DNA of 36,366 bases from positions 1 to 36,366 of the forward strand of contig JALUXH010000219.1 in the NCBI GenBank assembly GCA_027019065.1, in the 5' to 3' direction. Shown here in pieces: positions 8,689 to 17,635 of the stretch. The notes under the pieces were generated by a model. It was not told the DNA's origin. It saw only the letters and a program-made list of their open reading frames with translations, and ran no database searches. Position numbers and translations under genes: made by a program. This DNA is from Anaerolineales bacterium (lineage in GTDB: Bacteria > Chloroflexota > Anaerolineae > Anaerolineales > DRMV01). Position 1 is the first letter of the stretch, and each line of letters starts with the position of its first letter.

Positions 8689-9699
8689 ATGCGTGCCTGG
8701 CGATTGTATGCTCACGATGTGATTGAGAACGAGCCTATGCGCCTGGAAGAAGTCCCCATGCCTGAGCCTGGGCCGGGGCAGGTACGGCTCAAAATCCGCG
8801 TCTGCGGCGTCTGCCACACCGACCTGCACACCGTGGAAGGCGACATCCACCCCCCGCGCCTGCCCATCACGGTGGGGCACCAGGTCGTCGGCATTGTGGA
8901 TCAACTCGGCGAGGGCGTCACCAACCTCAAAATCGGCGACCGCGTCGGTGTGCCGTGGTTTTACGACGCCTGTGGCAAGTGCGAGTATTGCCGGCGCGGC
9001 GAAGAAAACCTCTGCCCCAACGCCCGTTTCACCGGCTTCCACGTGGATGGCGGCTATGCCGAATACATGCTGGCCGAAGCCCGCTACGCCCTGCCCATCC
9101 CTGAAAAGATGGACGACCTGCACGCTGCTCCGCTGCTCTGTGCGGGCATCATCGGCTACCGCTCGCTCAAGAAAGCCGACCTGCAGCCGGGGGAACGCCT
9201 GGGGCTGTTCGGCTTCGGGGCCAGCGCCCACATTGCCATCCAGGTGGCGCGCTATTGGGGCTGCGAGGTCTATGTGTTCACCCGCTCGCCGAATCACCAG
9301 CAACACGCGCAAGCACTTGGCGCGGCGTGGGTTGGCCGCCCTGACGAAAAAGCCCCCAAGCCGCTGGATCGCGCCGTCATCTTTGCCCCCGCGGGCGAAG
9401 TGGTGCCTCGCGCCCTGGAAAACGTCCGCCGCGGCGGCACGGTGGCCATCAACGCCATTCACATGAGCCCCATTCCCGAAATGCCCTACCCCCTCATTTA
9501 CTGGGAACGCACCCTCCGCAGCGTCGCCAACGCCACCTATCAGGATGGCGTGGCATTCCTGAAACTCGCCGCCGAAATTCCCGTACACACCACCGTCACC
9601 GAATACCCGTTGGAAGACGCCCAAAAGGCGCTCCAAGACCTGAAAGCCAGCCGCATCAACGGCGAGGCGGTGTTGCGAGTGGCGTCTGACTCTCCTTGA
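8689..9699 (+). CDS. Zinc-dependent alcohol dehydrogenase family protein
   Basis: CGVCHTDLHTVEGD, GHQVVGIVDQLGEGV, CGKCEYCRRGEENLC structural zinc site, GLFGFGASAH; GGAGGTGT SD before ATG 8689. Confidence 0.9.
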   Translation: MRAWRLYAHDVIENEPMRLEEVPMPEPGPGQVRLKIRVCGVCHTDLHTVEGDIHPPRLPITVGHQVVGIVDQLGEGVTNLKIGDRVGVPWFYDACGKCEYCRRGEENLCPNARFTGFHVDGGYAEYMLAEARYALPIPEKMDDLHAAPLLCAGIIGYRSLKKADLQPGERLGLFGFGASAHIAIQVARYWGCEVYVFTRSPNHQQHAQALGAAWVGRPDEKAPKPLDRAVIFAPAGEVVPRALENVRRGGTVAINAIHMSPIPEMPYPLIYWERTLRSVANATYQDGVAFLKLAAEIPVHTTVTEYPLEDAQKALQDLKASRINGEAVLRVASDSP

Positions 9700-9806
9700 A
9701 AAAGCCGACATGAAATGACAGAACGCGCCCTCCCCCCACTTTGGCTCGCTGCCCGATATAATGGCGGCGCGTCCAACGCCCTTTTTGCCCCAGAAACCAC
9801 GAAATC

Positions 9807-10685
9807 ATGGCAACCGCACCCACCTTCACCCCTCCCCAACAACCCGGCACAGCCCTGCAGGTCACGGCCGCGGCCGTGCTGGCCGCCAGCGCAGGGGTGT
9901 GTTATTACCTTGCAGCCCAACCCGCGGCACAGGGCGGCCTGGCTTTCCTGCTGTTAGGGCTGCTGCTGACCGCGCCGCTACCGTTGCTGCTCTACGGCGC
10001 TTACGCCCTGCGGCAGGCCGTTTACGCTGTGAACCGCGACCGCCTGGTGCTGCAATGGGGATGGTGGGTAGAAGAAATCCCCATGCAAGCCATCACATGG
10101 GTACAAACCGCGGACGCGCTGGAAACCCCGCTTCCTCTGCCGAGAGCCCGCTGGCCCGGCAACCTGACCGGCGAACGTCAAAGCGGCGGGCTGACCTACA
10201 CTTTCATGGCCTCGCAGCCTCAAGGGCTGGTCGTCATTGCGACAGAACACCGCCGCTATGTCATTTCGCCCACCGACCCGGCGGCCTTCCTGGAAGCCGT
10301 GCGCCGTGCAGCCGAGGAAGGCTCACTGGAAACCGTCCTTTCGGCCTCACACCGCCCCACCCGCTGGCTGAACGCCATCTGGAACGACCCCTTGGCCCGT
10401 GCCTTGTTGCTGGCCGCCTGGGGGGTGACCCTGGCCGCAGTGCTTTGGAGCAGCCTGGCCGCTTCAAGCCTGGCCCCGTCCCGCGGGGCGCCTGCCGACG
10501 ACCGGGCTGTGCTGCTGGCAGCCGCGGCCGTGCTGTTCCAGGGGCTGAATGCCGGGTTAGGGCTTTTTGCCTATCAGTCTCCTCTTCGGCGGGCGATGGC
10601 CTACCTCATCTGGCTCACCGGCGCGCTGGCGGCGGCGGGCTTTTTGGCCTCGGTCGGTGTGGTGCTGCTGGGAGGCGCGGGATGA
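9807..10685 (+). CDS. Membrane-anchored bacterial PH-domain-like protein
   Basis: Two N-terminal hydrophobic segments then YAVNRDRLVLQWGWWVEEIPMQAITWVQ and YVISPTDPAAFLEAV, plus C-terminal TM segments; TATAAT at 9757-9762. Confidence 0.65.
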   Translation: MATAPTFTPPQQPGTALQVTAAAVLAASAGVCYYLAAQPAAQGGLAFLLLGLLLTAPLPLLLYGAYALRQAVYAVNRDRLVLQWGWWVEEIPMQAITWVQTADALETPLPLPRARWPGNLTGERQSGGLTYTFMASQPQGLVVIATEHRRYVISPTDPAAFLEAVRRAAEEGSLETVLSASHRPTRWLNAIWNDPLARALLLAAWGVTLAAVLWSSLAASSLAPSRGAPADDRAVLLAAAAVLFQGLNAGLGLFAYQSPLRRAMAYLIWLTGALAAAGFLASVGVVLLGGAG

Positions 10686-11485
10686 GCCTGTGGACGCAGA
10701 TGGGGCTGGGCAGCGCCGCTGCGGCGCTTGTGGCCTGGGGAGCCTACCGGGCGCGGGCGCTGGCCTCCAGCGGCGCGTGGGCTGCCGTGTTCATCGGCGG
10801 GGTCATTTTTGGCCTGGGCGGCTGGGCATGGGCAGGGTTGCTGCTGGCCTTTTTCATTTCTTCCAGCGCGCTCTCTCACCTTTTTCGGCGGCGCAAGCGC
10901 ACCCTCGGCGAAAAATTCGCCAAAGGCAGCCGCCGCGATTGGGGGCAAGTGGCAGCCAACGGCGGGTTAGCCGCGGCGCTGGCCGTTTTTCATGCCCGGC
11001 AGCCGGAAGCCCAATGGGCCTGGGTGGCTTTCGCCGGCGCGCTGGCAGCGGTAAATGCCGACACCTGGGCTACGGAAATCGGCGTGCTTTCCCCCTGGAA
11101 GCCCCGCCACATCCTCACGGGGAAGCCCCTGCCCGCGGGCACATCGGGCGGGGTATCGCCCCTCGGGCTGGCCGCTGCCCTCGGCGGCGCAGCACTGCTC
11201 GGCGGCTGCGCAGCGTGGGGGCCCACCGGCTGGCCGGCTGCTCTCGCCATCACTGCAGGCGGCTTTGGCGGCGCGCTGCTGGATTCTGCCCTCGGAGCCA
11301 CCGTGCAGGCCATGTTCTTCTGCCCTCACTGCCAACAGGAAACCGAACACACCCCGCGCCATACCTGCGGCACACCCACCCTCTGGCGGCGAGGCTGGCA
11401 GTGGATGAACAACGACGTCGTCAACGCCCTGGCATCCCTCGCAGGCGCAGTGCTGGCCGCAGGCATCTGGGCGCTGGCGCGGTAA
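10682..11485 (+). CDS. DUF92 family (TIGR00297-type) integral membrane protein
   Basis: GVSPLGLAAALGGA, NADTWATEIGVLS, CPHCQQETEHTPRHTCGTPT, NDVVNALASLAGA; ATGA overlap with upstream gene. Confidence 0.85.
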   Translation: MSLWTQMGLGSAAAALVAWGAYRARALASSGAWAAVFIGGVIFGLGGWAWAGLLLAFFISSSALSHLFRRRKRTLGEKFAKGSRRDWGQVAANGGLAAALAVFHARQPEAQWAWVAFAGALAAVNADTWATEIGVLSPWKPRHILTGKPLPAGTSGGVSPLGLAAALGGAALLGGCAAWGPTGWPAALAITAGGFGGALLDSALGATVQAMFFCPHCQQETEHTPRHTCGTPTLWRRGWQWMNNDVVNALASLAGAVLAAGIWALAR

Positions 11486-11620
11486 CACCCCCGCCCCTTT
11501 CCTGCGCGCACACTGCACGCGAAAACGCCTCGGCAGGCGCAATGACCTGCCCCCATCGCGGCGATGGCAACCCCGGGCATGTGTTTCCCCCGCGTTCCCC
11601 TTTGGCGCCGCCCGCCGGGG

Positions 11621-13372
11621 CTAAATGGGCCCCGCCTGCAAATTTTCGCTTTGCAACGCCCACAAACGGCTGTAAAGGCCGCCGCGGGCGAGCAGTTCGG
11701 CGTGGGCGCCGCGCTCGGCCACTTCCCCCTTGTAGAGCACCACAATTTCATCCATCGCTTCCAGCCCCACCAGGCTGTGCGTGACCCACAACACGCTGCG
11801 GCCGCGGGTGGTCTCCAGCAGGGTTTCCACCAACGCCCGCTCGGTGATGGCGTCCAGGTTGGCGGTGGGTTCATCAAGGAGCAAAATCGGCGCGTCGCGC
11901 AGCAGGGCGCGGGCAAGAGCGAGGCGCTGGCGCTGCCCGCCGCTGAGTTGCAGGCCCTGGCCGCCCAAGTCGGTGTCGTAGCCCTGGGGCAGGGTGCGCA
12001 GCCAGTCGGCGAGGCGTACGGCTTCCATCACCGCGTCCAGGCGGGCTTCGTCGGCGTCGGGCGCGGCGAGGAGCAGGTTTTCCCGCAGGGTGCCGCTGAA
12101 AATGAAAGGCTTTTGCCGCACCACCGCGAAACGGCCGCGCACCTCATTGGGCAGCAATTTCCGCAGGTCGCGCCCGCCCAAGGTGATGCGCCCCTCGTGG
12201 TATTCCCAAAAGCGCAGCAGCAGGGCAATCAAAGTGGATTTCCCCGCGCCGCTGGGCCCCACCACCGCAATGCGCCTGCCTTCGGGCAGGTCAAGGGAAA
12301 CCTGCCGCAGCGCGGGCGGCTCGTCGGGGGCGTAGCGGAAGGTGAGGGCTTCCACCCGCAGGTCGTTGGCCGCGGGCAGCGCCGCGGGTCGGGCAGGCGG
12401 CTTCACGGCGGGCTCGGCGTCCACCAGTTCAAAGAGGCGGCGGGCGGCGGCGAGGTTGCTTTCCAGGAAGGCGGCCGCTGTGGGGAGGCCAAAGGCGGCT
12501 TCGTAACCGCTGAGGGCCACCAGCACCAGCGCCACCCAGGTTACGCCGCCCAAAGCGCCCGCCCGCACCAGCGGCACGCCCAGCAGCAGCACCGAGAGCA
12601 TCCCCAGCCCCGAAAAGAGGATTTGCAGCGCCTGCTCCGCGCCTTCCAGCGAGGCCATTTTGGCCTGCGCGCCGAGGATTTCCTCGCCTAAGCGCAGGGC
12701 AAGGCGGCGCTGGGTTTCGGCGTAGTTGTAAGCCAGGGCGTCGGCCAGCCCCTGCACATGGTCTACCAGCGCGGCATTGAGGGCCGCCCGGCGGGAAACC
12801 AGCGCCTGCCCGGCGCGGCGGGCGCGCAGCCGCGCCCATACGGGCGCCGCCACCGCCGCCAGCAGGAAGAAGACCAGCCACGCCAGCCCTAAGCGGGGGG
12901 CAAAGGCTGCCAAAAAGCCGGTCAGCAGCACCGCGGTGAGGGTGGCAACCCACGGCGGGGCGAGCACCCGCACGAAGAAGTTTTCCAGGGTGCGGATGTC
13001 GGCGATGATGCGCGCCAGCAGATCGCCGCTGCGGTAACGCTGCAGGCGGGCGGGGGCGAGGGGTTCCAGCGCGGCGTAAAACCACACCCGCAGGCGGGTG
13101 AGCACCCGAAAGGTGGTGTCGTGGGAAACCAGCCGCTCGCCATAGCGGAACGCGCCGCGGGCGATGCCGAAGAAGCGCACGCCCACGATGGCGACGTTCA
13201 GGTCGCCGATGGAGGGGTGCAGCGCGGCTTTGGCGATAATCCACGCGCCGGTGCCCAGCAAGCCCACGCTGCTCAGCACGGTGGCTGTGCCCAGCAGCAC
13301 CGAGGCGAGCACCATTTTCCAGAACGGCATCACCATGCGCAACAGGCGGCGGAAGGCTTGACGGTTGGTCAT
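11621..13372 (-). CDS. cydC: ABC transporter, CydC-type (thiol reductant exporter subunit-like)
   Basis: SVGLLGTGAWIIAKAA, VRFFGIARGAFRYGERLVSHDTTFRVLTRLRVWFY; Walker A GPSGAGKST, LSGGQRQRLALARALL, ILLLDEPTANLD. Start at MTNRQAF. Confidence 0.88.
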   Translation of the reverse strand: MTNRQAFRRLLRMVMPFWKMVLASVLLGTATVLSSVGLLGTGAWIIAKAALHPSIGDLNVAIVGVRFFGIARGAFRYGERLVSHDTTFRVLTRLRVWFYAALEPLAPARLQRYRSGDLLARIIADIRTLENFFVRVLAPPWVATLTAVLLTGFLAAFAPRLGLAWLVFFLLAAVAAPVWARLRARRAGQALVSRRAALNAALVDHVQGLADALAYNYAETQRRLALRLGEEILGAQAKMASLEGAEQALQILFSGLGMLSVLLLGVPLVRAGALGGVTWVALVLVALSGYEAAFGLPTAAAFLESNLAAARRLFELVDAEPAVKPPARPAALPAANDLRVEALTFRYAPDEPPALRQVSLDLPEGRRIAVVGPSGAGKSTLIALLLRFWEYHEGRITLGGRDLRKLLPNEVRGRFAVVRQKPFIFSGTLRENLLLAAPDADEARLDAVMEAVRLADWLRTLPQGYDTDLGGQGLQLSGGQRQRLALARALLRDAPILLLDEPTANLDAITERALVETLLETTRGRSVLWVTHSLVGLEAMDEIVVLYKGEVAERGAHAELLARGGLYSRLWALQSENLQAGPI

Positions 13373-13938
13373 GCACTTCTCTCCTCGCCCGCAGCGCGCC
13401 GGCGCTCGTATTCCGGCTTGAGGATGGCGTACACCAGCAGGTCGTAGTATGCCCCATCGCGGAAGACCGCGGCGCGCAGGGTGCCCTCGTAGGTCATGCC
13501 GATTTTCTGCATCACCCGCCCCGAAGCCGGATTGTTGTGCAGATAGCGCGCCTGAATGCGGTAGAGTTCCTGTTCGCCAAAGCCATAGGCCAGCACCGCG
13601 CGGGCAGCCTCGGTGGTGTAGCCCTGCCCCCAATAGGGCACGCCCACCCAATAGCCTATTTCGGCCACATGGCGCTGCTTTTGAAAGCGCAGGTCAATCG
13701 CACCCATGAAGTAGCCTTCCTGCCGATGGGTCATTGCCCAGGTTACAGCATGGTCCTGTTCAAAGGCCTCCCGTTGGGAAGCAATCCAGCGGCAGGCAGC
13801 CTCTTCGCTGTAGGGATGAGGAATGGTGGTGGTGCGGGCAATTTCCCAATCGCCGGCAAGCCGCACCAGGTCGGGGATGTCTTTGGGGGTGAACGCCCGC
13901 AGCAGCAGGCGCGGGGTGGTCAAAATGGGGAAGGTCAT
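13369..13938 (-). CDS. GNAT family N-acetyltransferase (RimJ/RimL-like)
   Basis: LTTPRLLLRAFTPKDIPDLVRL, IGYWVGVPYWGQGYTTEAARAVLAYGF, N.AS.RVMQKIGM; stop overlaps cydC start (ATGA). Confidence 0.9.
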   Translation of the reverse strand: MTFPILTTPRLLLRAFTPKDIPDLVRLAGDWEIARTTTIPHPYSEEAACRWIASQREAFEQDHAVTWAMTHRQEGYFMGAIDLRFQKQRHVAEIGYWVGVPYWGQGYTTEAARAVLAYGFGEQELYRIQARYLHNNPASGRVMQKIGMTYEGTLRAAVFRDGAYYDLLVYAILKPEYERRRAAGEERSA

Positions 13939-14026
13939 GGGTATTTTTAGGGCAAGGGGACAGCCGTTGGGGAAGCAGCGAAGCGGTTTTGCGGGGAGAT
14001 TATAACTGAAAACCGTTTTAACGCGA

Positions 14027-14058
14027 GCAGGCGGCGTGTGGATGCACACGCCGCCTGC
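14027..14058. terminator. Perfect 14-bp hairpin with GATG tetraloop downstream of gltD-like gene
   Basis: GCAGGCGGCGTGTG-GATG-CACACGCCGCCTGC. Confidence 0.6.
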
Positions 14059-14079
14059 CCCAGCGAAGGAGGAAAGGAG

Positions 14080-15579
14080 TCAAGGCACGGGCTGCAAGGC
14101 TTCTTCGCTGCCCGGCTGGCCCTCTGCCTTTTCCAAACCTGAAAGGTATTTGTGAATCGCCGCTGCCGCGCGTCGCCCGGCGGCCACGGCGGTTACCACC
14201 AAATCCGGGCCGGTGGCGGCGTCGCCGCCCGCGTATACGCCCGGGCGGGAAGTCTCACCGGTTTCGGGGTCGGTTACAATCAGGCCCCATTTGTAGGTTT
14301 TCAGGTCGGGCGTGGTCTTGCCGAGGGTATCGTCGGGCCAGTAGCCGATGGCAAGCACCACGATGTCGGCGGGCATGGTGAAGTTGGAGCCTTCCACGGG
14401 AATGGGGCGGCGGCGGCCGCTTTCATCGGGCTCACCCAGTTTCATCCGCACGCATTCCACCGCTTTCAGGCGGCCGTTCTCGTCGCCGATGAACTTCACC
14501 GGCTGGGTGAGGAACTGGTATTCCGCGCCTTCCTGCCGTGCCCAGGTGCGGTCTTTCAAGCCGCCGGGCATTTCGGCTTCCGAGCGGCGGTAAACGCAGG
14601 TGACTTTAGCCGCGTTCAGCCGCACCGAGGTGCGCAGGCAGTCCGAGGCCGTATCGCCGCCGCCGACCACGATGACGTGTTTGCCTTCCACTTCCAGCGG
14701 GCCTTTGCCTTTGTATTCTTCCGGCCAGATGTCTTCCGGCACATTGGCGCGCACCAGGTATTCGGTGGCGGGATACACGCCTTCCAGATCGTTGCCTTCC
14801 ACTTTCATGGGCGCATCCACATTGGCGCCCACGCCGATGAACACGGCCTCAAAGCCTTCCGCGAAGAGGTCGTCAATGGTCTTGTCCACCCCAATTTTGG
14901 TGTTGTAAACGAATTGGACGCCCGCCTGTTTCAGGTCTTCCACGCGGGCGAAAACCACGTCTTTGGGCAGTTTGAAATTGGGGATGCCGTAGGTCAAGAG
15001 CCCCCCGGCTGTGGGTTTGGCGTCGAACACAGTCACATCGTGGCCTTTTTGGCGCAATTGCTCGGCGCAGGAAAGCCCGGCCGGGCCCGCGCCGATGACG
15101 GCCACACTGTGGCCGGTGGGCTTCCCCACAGGCACTTCTACCAGGCCGCCCTTGACCCGCCGCTCGTAATCTACCACGAAGCGCTCCAACATGCCGGTTT
15201 GCACCGTGCCGTCGTAAGCCGAGCGCACGCAGCCGCCCTCGCACAGCACTTCGTGGGGGCAAACCCGGCTGCACACTTCGGGCATGGAACTGGTATCACG
15301 ATAGAGGGCTGCGGCTTCCAGAAAACGCCCCTGCTCAATCAGCCACATGGCCGAGGGGATGTCGTTGTGAACGGGGCAGGCCTGCATACACGGGGCAGGG
15401 TCAGGGCAGTGAATACAGCGGGAGGCTTCCCGCTGGGCTTCTTCGGGGGTCAGGGGAATGTGAATATCGTTGAAATCGCATACGCGCTCTTCGGGGTCGC
15501 GCAGCGGGAGTTCCAGGTAAGGGATCACCAACCGTTTTTTGCGGTCAATGGGCAGCGTCTCGCTGGGCACTTTCTGCAT
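14080..15579 (-). CDS. gltD: Glutamate synthase small subunit-like NAD(P)H oxidoreductase
   Basis: CIHCPDPAPCMQACPVHNDIP and CSRVCPHEVLCEGGCVR Fe-S motifs; VAVIGAGPAGLSCAEQL; HVIVVGGGDTASDC; GGAGGTGT SD. Confidence 0.88.
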   Translation of the reverse strand: MQKVPSETLPIDRKKRLVIPYLELPLRDPEERVCDFNDIHIPLTPEEAQREASRCIHCPDPAPCMQACPVHNDIPSAMWLIEQGRFLEAAALYRDTSSMPEVCSRVCPHEVLCEGGCVRSAYDGTVQTGMLERFVVDYERRVKGGLVEVPVGKPTGHSVAVIGAGPAGLSCAEQLRQKGHDVTVFDAKPTAGGLLTYGIPNFKLPKDVVFARVEDLKQAGVQFVYNTKIGVDKTIDDLFAEGFEAVFIGVGANVDAPMKVEGNDLEGVYPATEYLVRANVPEDIWPEEYKGKGPLEVEGKHVIVVGGGDTASDCLRTSVRLNAAKVTCVYRRSEAEMPGGLKDRTWARQEGAEYQFLTQPVKFIGDENGRLKAVECVRMKLGEPDESGRRRPIPVEGSNFTMPADIVVLAIGYWPDDTLGKTTPDLKTYKWGLIVTDPETGETSRPGVYAGGDAATGPDLVVTAVAAGRRAAAAIHKYLSGLEKAEGQPGSEEALQPVP

Positions 15580-15644
15580 TACACACCTCCTCTCCAACCT
15601 TCGCAAGGTGGCTTAATCCATACCAGAAAATGGGCTTTTTCGCA

Positions 15645-15660
15645 GGTGACGGTTGTCACA
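15645..15660. promoter_or_regulatory. Candidate Crp/Fnr-family binding palindrome upstream of gltD-like gene
   Basis: Minus strand TGTGA-CAACCG-TCACC, close to the TGTGA-N6-TCACA consensus. Confidence 0.35.
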
Positions 15661-15690
15661 AATCACCGCGCTTTTTTCGGTTTGCATATT

Positions 15691-17199
15691 TTACCGCGAA
15701 AGTGAATTTTTTGCCTGCCTGCACTGGCAGGCTTCCTTAATTGCCTCGCCGCGCCGCAGGAAGCCGTCGTAGGGCTGCCCCGTGCCGCCGGAAACCCAGC
15801 CGTCCAGCACCCAGGGCAGGCCGCGGTCGGCGGAAATCCATTCACCGTTGTATTTGCGGGCAATGTGGAGATGGGCGGCATTGGCAATGCCGCCTTCGCA
15901 GGAAGGATGCCCGATGCGTTCCCCGGCGTGCAGGTAAGCGCCGGGCTGCACGCGCCCCTCGGCGGCAATGTGCAGGTAGAGCACGTCCCAGCCGGTCTGT
16001 TCGTAGCCATCGCCGTCCAGGTCTTGCATCACTGCGCCGTCGGCGGCCCGCACCACCAGGCCGTCGGCCACGGCAACCACCCACGCTTTGCTGACGATGC
16101 AGCCGCCGTTGGGGGGCAGGTCGTCGGGGGCAAAATCCAGCGCGGCCCAGGCCGAGCCGTCGCCCCAGGCGCTGTGCGGCCCGCCGGTGAAATACCATGT
16201 GGCCCCTTTCTCAAAGGGCAGTTGCATGGGCGGCTGGGCCAGCCCGGGCGGCACAAGCGGCTCCACGGCGTAGTCAAAGGGATAGCCAAAGAGGCGGCGG
16301 TAGGTCGCGGCCAGCCCGTCGGGCCCCACATCGTGCTGCCAGGCCTTTAGCCCGTCTATCAGGGCAAAGAAATGCTGCACCGCCGCGGTTCCGGCGTTCA
16401 CCGAGGGTGCGGGGCGCACCAGCAGGCCGTCGGCCAGCACAAAAGCCCCCAGGGCGTTGACCCGCCAGAGGTAATAGCCCCGGTTGAGTTCATTGGCCGC
16501 CCAGTGGAGTTGCTGCCAGAGCCCCTCCCTTTGGGGAGCCTGCCAGCCAAAGGGGTAAGCCCGCTGGGAGGCGGGCACGCGGGCGTGGGTTACCCAGCCG
16601 CTTTCGTATTCCAGCAGCGCCAGCAGCAGCCGCGGGTTGACGGAATAGTCGCGCGCGACGCGCGCCAGCATCTCGTCGCCGCGCATCGTCGTGCCGTGGA
16701 CGTCTTCCCGATAGGTTGCCAGGAAACCGCCCGCGTGGGCTACAAAGGCTTTCACATCAAAAGCCGCGTTGCTGGGGCCGGCCACCAGTTCGGAATCGGG
16801 AATGATTTTGAAAGCCGGTGCCGCGGCGGCAGGTGTTGGAGCGGGGATGGTGAGGGTTTCCCCCACGGAAAGGAGGTTGGGGTGGGTCAGGTGGTTGGCT
16901 TCCACAATGGCCTGCACGCCGACTTCAAAGCGCCGCGCCAGCACGGCCAGGGTGTCGCCGGGCTGCACCTGATAGCGCTGTTCTCGGGCGCGCAAGGTGG
17001 GCAGGGGGCGGGGCGGGTTGGGGGTGGGGGAAGGCGGCATTTCGCCGGGTTTCCGCACGGGGGTGGCAAAGGGCAGCAGGGCGGGCGTCGCGCCGGAAGC
17101 GGGCGCGTAAGCCGCGGTAGGCGGCTGCCAGGCAGGGGACGTGCATCCCCCCAACCACAACACGCCTATCAGCCAGAGCCAGAGCCCGCGGCGCACCAT
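15691..17199 (-). CDS. Lipoprotein with LysM domain and M23-type peptidase-like C-terminal region
   Basis: Lipobox-like LWLGGC after MVRRGLWLWLIGVLW; LysM YQVQPGDTLAVLARRFEVGVQAIVEANHL; C-terminal VVAVADGLVVRA..VLYLHIA..GRVQPGAYLHAGERIGHPSCEGG..AHLHIA. Confidence 0.8.
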   Translation of the reverse strand: MVRRGLWLWLIGVLWLGGCTSPAWQPPTAAYAPASGATPALLPFATPVRKPGEMPPSPTPNPPRPLPTLRAREQRYQVQPGDTLAVLARRFEVGVQAIVEANHLTHPNLLSVGETLTIPAPTPAAAAPAFKIIPDSELVAGPSNAAFDVKAFVAHAGGFLATYREDVHGTTMRGDEMLARVARDYSVNPRLLLALLEYESGWVTHARVPASQRAYPFGWQAPQREGLWQQLHWAANELNRGYYLWRVNALGAFVLADGLLVRPAPSVNAGTAAVQHFFALIDGLKAWQHDVGPDGLAATYRRLFGYPFDYAVEPLVPPGLAQPPMQLPFEKGATWYFTGGPHSAWGDGSAWAALDFAPDDLPPNGGCIVSKAWVVAVADGLVVRAADGAVMQDLDGDGYEQTGWDVLYLHIAAEGRVQPGAYLHAGERIGHPSCEGGIANAAHLHIARKYNGEWISADRGLPWVLDGWVSGGTGQPYDGFLRRGEAIKEACQCRQAKNSLSR

Positions 17200-17635
17200 G
17201 CCTCCCATTTTACAACAAAATCGGTAATTCACGTGACGCAGCGGTGATTGACGGCAACTTTCACCCTATGAAACCGTTGAACCTTTGGTTTTTTGGCCCT
17301 CACCACTCCCCCTTCGCGGCGGCTCAGCCCCCTTTTCTTTCCCAACGGGAGAGGAAGCAGAAAAACCTCCACCGATTTCGCAGATTCGCACAGATTGGGC
17401 GAAAGGCGCCGTTCAGCCTTTGGCGGCGCGCTGCGGCCCGTCGTAGGGCGGCCCTACGCGGCAGCCAAGGGGCTTTTGGCATCATTCCGGGGCAAATCGG
17501 CCGCGGCTGCCGCACCCCGCTACTTGGGATTAGGCTCTCCGGCAGTGCTCAGTCACCCGGCTTGATCTCACCCCAGGCGGGGCAGATGGCGCCTTCTGGG
17601 ATGACCAAAATCTTGTTTGAGAACGCGCCGGGCAG

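Noticed and set aside
14152-15705. 517-aa plus-strand ORF antisense to the GltD-like gene
   Set aside because: No recognisable motifs; coding evidence (Fe-S and FAD motifs, SD) lies on the minus strand.
17440-17470. CGTAGGGCGGCCCTACG palindrome
   Set aside because: Short GC-rich inverted repeat with no context (no U-tract, promoter or protein partner); too little to support a call.
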